The position numbers and the translations under genes are program-made. From a virus: a stretch of 41,956 nt of DNA. The notes under the pieces were generated by a model. It had not been told where the DNA came from. It did not search any database and saw only the letters and a program-made list of their open reading frames with translations. Below, in pieces: positions 37,408-41,956 of the stretch. Each line of letters starts with the position of its first letter. Within the stretch, counting starts at the first letter, position 1. The stretch covers positions 1 to 41,956 of the IMG/VR virus record IMGVR_UViG_3300020185_000105; one strand, written 5' to 3'.

Positions 37408-39015
37408 TTACCATTCATTAGGGTTATAGTCAGTCCAATCCATGCTATATGGGTCGGACAAGTCTGAAGGTGGAACATAATCACTACCATCATCGATGAT
37501 TCCGAACGGTGGTATATCATCCTCAATTTCTTTCATCCGTTGATCAAATAACATCTGTTTGATATCCACGTCAGCAACATTACCAAATGATTGCGTTCCT
37601 ACAAAATATCCAAACATCACGAGGTTCATCATTAAATCATCATGGTTACCATCACTTGCTTCGAATGATGTTCCTTTTGATATGAAAGTTGATATCTCCA
37701 TGATGGTATTCTCATCAACAATATCCAATTTGTGATTTTCTATAATATCCTTAATAGAGGAACACCCCATCCTCTTCACCTTTCTGTCCATACGAATACC
37801 GATAGCATCTGCTTTGACCGCAGACTCTAGGTGAATATTCTCATATTCTAGATCCTGATAAAGACCCACACATACTACCATACCTTGGTCATTATTCTCG
37901 ACGACGACATACGACTCGTTGTATAGTGTCGCATACTTGTATATGATATTAGGATATAATATCGGTGATATTCTATTGTTCCTGTATACACAAACTTGTT
38001 TGAACGGTTGTACCGAAACATCGATTATGTTAAAAGTGGAATAATCTTGTCCTCTGCCTTGACAAACATCGACAGTCATGATATACTGATGATCTAGTAT
38101 CGGTTCTTCATAAACTAATAAGTCCCCACCTTCTAGTCTTCTAGAAGGTTCTCTAGCACGTAAGTCAAGTAACACTTGACCCTCAATAAGAGTATTACCA
38201 GTACCAAAGAAAGTGTTGCCAAACTCTTGGTCAAACTGTAGTTGTGATGTGTTAGCAATAGTCTGTGCTTTCCACTTATCATCTCGGCCAGGCACATCCC
38301 ACCAGTCTACACGGAATGGTTTATACTCATTGACCTTCTGTACCGCACCTTCCCATAGTTTCTGATACGTGTTACCTATACCGTTCGCAGTACTTGTTAT
38401 GATAACTTTTGTATCTTTACCAGATGAGATTACTGGGTACGTAGATGTGTAGAACTCTGCGGCATTCTCTACGAACGCAAACTCATCTAGGAATAGAAGG
38501 TTGACCGACATACCACGAATGGATGACCCAGAAGTTGCCGCAGCAATGATGCGAGAGTTGTTAGAGAACTCGATAGAACCTTTGTTCAGTGCTTTACATC
38601 CTGGTTGTAGGAAGAAAGGAAGATTCTCTAACATGAGTGTTACACGAGATAACATTTCACGTGCGGTGGCACCTTTGTTCGCAAGAATTGCAATAGTCTT
38701 TTCAGGATGGAATAGTGTATACCATAGAAGGTATCCTACAGAGGAAATAGACTTACCCGACTGTCGACATGCTAGAACAATAGAGAATCGATTATCATTG
38801 AAGTGTTCGAACATCTTCTCTTGATAATCGTATAACTTGAATGGAACCAAACCTTTATCTAGGTGCACGACTTTAACGTACTTCTTACAGAAATACGATG
38901 GGTCGTTCATACACTTGCGGTATTCACGGAGTTTCTTTTTGTCCCACTCTTCTGCGACACCATCTCGCTTGACTTGTGGGTTACCTAGGTAGGAATTCTT
39001 AGTATAGGATGTCAT
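37408..39015 (-). CDS. 17: Terminase large subunit gp17
   Basis: Packaging motor and headful nuclease. The ATPase domain has Walker A-like ACRQSGKS, Walker B LLFLDEFAF and coupling motif ITSTANG. The RNase H-like nuclease has MTVDVCQGRGQDYS, VVVENNDQG and SDGNHDDLMMNL with the three acidic clusters. 535 residues, shorter than T4 (610). The start overlaps gene 16 as ATGA. Confidence 0.96.
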   Translation of the reverse strand: MTSYTKNSYLGNPQVKRDGVAEEWDKKKLREYRKCMNDPSYFCKKYVKVVHLDKGLVPFKLYDYQEKMFEHFNDNRFSIVLACRQSGKSISSVGYLLWYTLFHPEKTIAILANKGATAREMLSRVTLMLENLPFFLQPGCKALNKGSIEFSNNSRIIAAATSGSSIRGMSVNLLFLDEFAFVENAAEFYTSTYPVISSGKDTKVIITSTANGIGNTYQKLWEGAVQKVNEYKPFRVDWWDVPGRDDKWKAQTIANTSQLQFDQEFGNTFFGTGNTLIEGQVLLDLRAREPSRRLEGGDLLVYEEPILDHQYIMTVDVCQGRGQDYSTFNIIDVSVQPFKQVCVYRNNRISPILYPNIIYKYATLYNESYVVVENNDQGMVVCVGLYQDLEYENIHLESAVKADAIGIRMDRKVKRMGCSSIKDIIENHKLDIVDENTIMEISTFISKGTSFEASDGNHDDLMMNLVMFGYFVGTQSFGNVADVDIKQMLFDQRMKEIEDDIPPFGIIDDGSDYVPPSDLSDPYSMDWTDYNPNEW

Positions 39016-39395
39016 TCATCAGAGTCTTGATCAATTACTTTCTCATCGCCCAACAACATACGTTGAAGGTCTGTAGTGGAACCGACGAATAGATTATTAT
39101 TAGTAGTTGAAGTATCGGTAGGTTTGTCTTCCTTGGTGAGTTCTTTCTGTTTCTTGTTGAGATCCATCAACTTGTCATTGACATCTGCGATGCCTTTGAT
39201 CATACCAGACAGAACCTCAAACGCACGAGGATGTTCACTCTCACGTGCGACTTCTATCATGAGTTCTAGAGACTCACGACCCTTTTCAATTAGGTCATAA
39301 TACGTATCACGAGAGTACTCATAGTCCTGTTCGTGTACAAAGTTCTTCTTCTGCTCGTCATCAAACAAAGCAGGTGGTTTACTATTGTCTCTCAT
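39012..39395 (-). CDS. 16: Terminase small subunit gp16
   Basis: A 127-residue helical protein (YDLIEKGRESLELMIEVARESEHPRAFEVLSGMIKGIADVNDKLMDLNKKQKEL) with the short coiled-coil core typical of T4-like gp16, coupled to gene 17. It regulates DNA recognition and gp17 ATPase. T4 gp16 is 164 residues. Confidence 0.9.
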   Translation of the reverse strand: MRDNSKPPALFDDEQKKNFVHEQDYEYSRDTYYDLIEKGRESLELMIEVARESEHPRAFEVLSGMIKGIADVNDKLMDLNKKQKELTKEDKPTDTSTTNNNLFVGSTTDLQRMLLGDEKVIDQDSDE

Positions 39396-39409
39396 AATAT
39401 ATTTCCTGA

Positions 39410-40183
39410 TTATTCTGGGAAAATTATCTCAGTGTTAAATCCGTAATCTCCGTCCGGACTCACATCAATTGGGTCTGGAGTAGTATTTATTGTTTCTATA
39501 AGAAGTTCTTCTTCCTCCGGAGACAGGAGATTCAGGTTCGTGTTAACCTCACGGATAATAGGAACTGTACTTTCTGGACCATAAAAGTTAACCTTCATCT
39601 CAAAATTGAGAGTATATATGATAGTGCGTCTCTGTTCCACTGGTCCTTCGAAGTCATCTTGGAAATCTAGTCCTGATAATATGATAGGGACATCTTCTTT
39701 TATATCTGGTTGGTCGGCAAATGGTTTTACCGTCAAGGTGTATTGTGGTGCGAAATATGGTATAATCTGTTCTACAACCTGTAGTGCATCATCCTGTGAC
39801 TTAGCATACACAGATAGTGAGAAACCTACATTATACGGAACACCGACATACACTTTCCTCTTAGACCCTGTGTCTGATGCGACAACTGTACCAAATCCAT
39901 TGACTTTAGGTAATTGACGTGTCGGGTCATATGCAATAGAAGTAATCTCAAATGACATGCGTGGAAGTTTAATAGCAACTCTGCGTTCTGCTTCCTCTCC
40001 GTTAGACATTTCTTCTAGTCGTTCTATGAAAGATCTCTTGGGTGCATATGATAGAGGCACCTTGACCTGTGATAGCACCTTACCTGCTGAGTCTGTTCTC
40101 AAAACATGTAGGTCATTGAACATTGAACCGAATACGGCAACGCAAGTACGAACACGTTTATGGTAGAAGTGTCCTCCCATCAT
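39410..40183 (-). CDS. 15: Tail sheath stabiliser / tail terminator gp15
   Basis: Caps the finished tail and joins it to the neck. Family features are HFYHKRVRTCVAVFGSMFNDLHVLR, KVPLSYAPKRSFIERL and LPRMSFEITSIAYDPTRQLPK, with VNFYGP near the end. 257 residues against 272 in T4. The start forms ATGA with gene 14. Confidence 0.94.
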   Translation of the reverse strand: MMGGHFYHKRVRTCVAVFGSMFNDLHVLRTDSAGKVLSQVKVPLSYAPKRSFIERLEEMSNGEEAERRVAIKLPRMSFEITSIAYDPTRQLPKVNGFGTVVASDTGSKRKVYVGVPYNVGFSLSVYAKSQDDALQVVEQIIPYFAPQYTLTVKPFADQPDIKEDVPIILSGLDFQDDFEGPVEQRRTIIYTLNFEMKVNFYGPESTVPIIREVNTNLNLLSPEEEELLIETINTTPDPIDVSPDGDYGFNTEIIFPE

Positions 40184-41058
40184 GGTGATAAATCTCCGAA
40201 TGGATTGGACTCAGAAAAGTCCACAAAATCATTTGCAAAATCACTAAACACTTTATTCTGAGAAAGTCTCTGGATTTCGTTGACGCCTTCGTCCGCAGAT
40301 ACCGGAGTCAGGGACGCATCAGCACCAACAATCGGTTGGTCTGTTCCCCATTCATGGTACTTACCATCGGTGGCACCAGTGTGCGCAATCTTGAGTAATC
40401 TGGTTTCGTGATTCCAGTATGTGACCTCACCTTCAATCTGGTAATCGGTAAAGTCCTGAGATACATTCTCACCCACCGTATAGTACTCTGATTCTCCGGT
40501 GCCATCCATAGTGAGTTCGTATTGGAATGCAGACTCTTCTTCCACTTGATCGATAGAGGCAATACCAGTGTCGAAGTCTTCGTCCGAGAACTCGAATAGT
40601 TCGCAAGTCATACGGAACTGTGGTAATTGGGATAACTGGTAGAAAGGAGACTCAGTCTCGACCTTCTTGACCTCGAATAAGGATTCGGACAGTGGGAGAT
40701 AGATTACATCACCTTCTCGTGGACGGAACTGATGGTCTGCGAGACGGTCACCGACTAGTTCTCTCCATCGACGACGTGCGATAACAAAGGTTGCTTGGTC
40801 TCTCAGTTCGATACCAAACTTAGTGAATAGGTCTCCCTCACCATCAAAAGAATCTCCGTTCTCAACGTAGACTTCAACTTTGTATGCGTCAGAAAACTGT
40901 GACTGAATACTATCGAGGAAGATTTCTTCTCTTGCGACAATCTCTCTAGGTAAGTAATATACGTCTTGACCATAGAATTGGATAGCTTCGATTAAAAGAT
41001 CTTCGTAAAGATTCTGTTCCGGTCTATATTTTGTACTAATATATGGATTGATAGCCAT
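40180..41058 (-). CDS. 14: Neck protein gp14
   Basis: Head-completion/neck protein. The N-terminus (YEDLLIEAIQFYGQDVYYLPREIVAREEIFLDSIQSQFSDAYKVEVYVEN) and GDVIYLPLSESLFEVKKVE with FYQL are strongly conserved. 292 residues against 256 in T4. It lies between 13 and 15, as in T4. Confidence 0.93.
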   Translation of the reverse strand: MAINPYISTKYRPEQNLYEDLLIEAIQFYGQDVYYLPREIVAREEIFLDSIQSQFSDAYKVEVYVENGDSFDGEGDLFTKFGIELRDQATFVIARRRWRELVGDRLADHQFRPREGDVIYLPLSESLFEVKKVETESPFYQLSQLPQFRMTCELFEFSDEDFDTGIASIDQVEEESAFQYELTMDGTGESEYYTVGENVSQDFTDYQIEGEVTYWNHETRLLKIAHTGATDGKYHEWGTDQPIVGADASLTPVSADEGVNEIQRLSQNKVFSDFANDFVDFSESNPFGDLSP

Positions 41059-41061
41059 GTC

Positions 41062-41832
41062 TTACCCCATGAAGAACATAGGACCTTCGTCTTCTTCGTT
41101 ACGGAACCTCTCCATGATTCTTTCAATGTCCGCAAGGGCATCTTCATAGATGAGACGTGAATTGACCGTTACACCACCTGGTAGTGTCATGCCATCAAAC
41201 TTAATTAAATTTGAACCCCACTGACGTTTGATCAATGCGGTTGCATATTCTTTTAGGAATCGATGATTCCATAGTGAATTGTATTCGTTAACCGTTTCGT
41301 CTGGATTACGGATACCATAAACCTCAAAGATAACGTAGTCATCTACTTTAAGATTCGTTTTCGAAACATGTAAGTTAACACGATTGTATTGTCTATCAAA
41401 TGTGATTTGTGGAGTTCCACCTAGTTTCATATCTAATAGTGATAGATTTTGTTGCATCTGTTCGTAGTGTGCAAGGTCACCAAGAATACCACCACTTCTA
41501 GTAAAATCAGAGATAGTGTATGCCATCAATTGCCATGCATCACTGAACCAACCAGAGTGGGCATTACTAAAACTCATCGGTATCATGCGAACTACGGCAG
41601 TAAGGTCTAGATTGTCGGCTAAATCGACAGTTTGGTTGTCGATGTCTGATTGGGTCAATTGGTGTTTTAAGTAGTATCGTCTAGAACCATCAGGGTGGTG
41701 TTCACGAAACCACTGTAACGCCTCGTCTATACGATCGTCAAGTTGTTCTTCGTCTATATTGACTTCGACTACTGGGTGCCCTAGAGCACGTAAACAATAG
41801 TCCATCAATTCTTCTTTGCTAGTTGAATACAT
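41062..41832 (-). CDS. 13: Neck protein gp13
   Basis: Neck protein that closes the filled head. Features are LMDYCLRALGHPVVEVNIDEEQLDDRIDEALQWFREHHPDG near the start and YNSLWNHRFLKEYATALIKRQWGSNLIKFDGMTLPGGVTVN near the end. 256 residues against 309 in T4. Two late promoters precede it. Confidence 0.93.
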   Translation of the reverse strand: MYSTSKEELMDYCLRALGHPVVEVNIDEEQLDDRIDEALQWFREHHPDGSRRYYLKHQLTQSDIDNQTVDLADNLDLTAVVRMIPMSFSNAHSGWFSDAWQLMAYTISDFTRSGGILGDLAHYEQMQQNLSLLDMKLGGTPQITFDRQYNRVNLHVSKTNLKVDDYVIFEVYGIRNPDETVNEYNSLWNHRFLKEYATALIKRQWGSNLIKFDGMTLPGGVTVNSRLIYEDALADIERIMERFRNEEDEGPMFFMG

Positions 41833-41858
41833 GAATACATTCCAATGTTGTTACTTAC

Positions 41859-41878
41859 TATTTATACGTTTATTTATA
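41859..41878 (-). promoter_or_regulatory. Tandem late promoters of the neck-terminase block (41859-41866 and 41871-41878)
   Basis: Two exact TATAAATA boxes 12 bp apart on the minus strand, the nearer 27 nt from the gene 13 start, right after a terminator. Confidence 0.85.
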
Positions 41879-41892
41879 CTAAAATTAAATAT

Positions 41893-41916
41893 AAAAAAAA
41901 GGGGACCGAAGTCCCC
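41893..41916 (-). terminator. Rho-independent terminator of the gene beyond the right edge
   Basis: The minus RNA forms GGGGAC-TTCG-GTCCCC followed by eight U residues. It shows that a further minus-strand transcript enters from the right. Confidence 0.9.
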
Positions 41917-41956
41917 TTTCATATCTTGGTCGAAACCTAGATTAGTTAACGATAGT

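Noticed and set aside
1-41956. CRISPR arrays, insertion sequences, homing endonucleases, inteins
   Set aside because: No regularly spaced short repeats, transposase or LAGLIDADG/GIY-YIG/HNH motifs were seen, and gp43, gp17 and gp41 run uninterrupted.

Overview
This window is a contiguous piece of a T4-like (Tevenvirinae-type, contractile-tailed) bacteriophage genome, most like the marine 'exo-T-even' group. Every gene I can support lies on the minus strand, so the window reads right to left in transcription order. The assignment rests on a nearly complete set of T4 core genes in recognisable order: neck and packaging genes 13-14-15-16-17, sheath 18, tube 19, portal 20, head-assembly genes 67/68-like, 21, 22 and 23, then uvsY and uvsW, sigma factor 55, recombination nuclease 47/46, clamp 45, clamp loader 44/62, regA, hsp20, polymerase 43, uvsX and helicase 41. 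A phage Hsp20 and 2OG-oxygenase-like genes near gene 23 are typical of marine relatives. No photosynthesis genes are present, so a cyanobacterial host is not indicated. Consensus sigma70-type promoters and a tRNA-Glu close to gammaproteobacterial ones suggest a proteobacterial host, but the host cannot be fixed from the sequence.

Layout. (1) 1-2233: 5' part of a long trimeric fibre protein with YadA-like head repeats, running off the left edge. (2) 2296-6555: tRNA-Glu, an exported SleB-type cell-wall hydrolase and many small genes, including a P-loop kinase with an apparent capsid-targeting N-terminus, an SGNH-like protein, a DsbA-like protein and a 2OG-oxygenase-like protein. (3) 6565-16074: gp41, UvsX, a UDP-glucose dehydrogenase/epimerase pair, a possible AEP-type primase, a ParB-like protein and DNA polymerase gp43. 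(4) 16128-24288: a GT25-like protein, a 44-residue membrane microprotein overlapping hsp20, a JmjC-like oxygenase, RegA, gp62, gp44, tRNA-Thr, a long RNA hairpin, gp45, gp46 and gp47. (5) 24355-28222: gp55, a TagD-like cytidylyltransferase, a zincin-like protein, UvsW and UvsY. (6) 28261-41832: a second 2OG-like paralogue, a tube-like protein, the capsid operon with an inserted glycosyltransferase, then portal, tail, terminase and neck genes.

Regulation is unusually readable. A family of TTGACA-N17-TATAAT promoters precedes replication and recombination genes, mostly giving about 22-nt leaders. T4-type late promoters (TATAAATA) precede the structural genes, twice as tandem pairs, which fits the presence of late sigma factor gp55 and its clamp partner gp45. 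Five strong hairpins, four with U-tracts, separate blocks.

The parts I would look at first are the packaged-kinase candidate, the AEP-like primase with a near-leaderless promoter embedded in a terminator, the HxN variant oxygenase pair, the JmjC/ROX-like oxygenase beside regA, the UGD/epimerase cassette, the only plus-strand promoter, the 16-bp long-range hairpin by tRNA-Thr, and two genes shorter than 50 codons.
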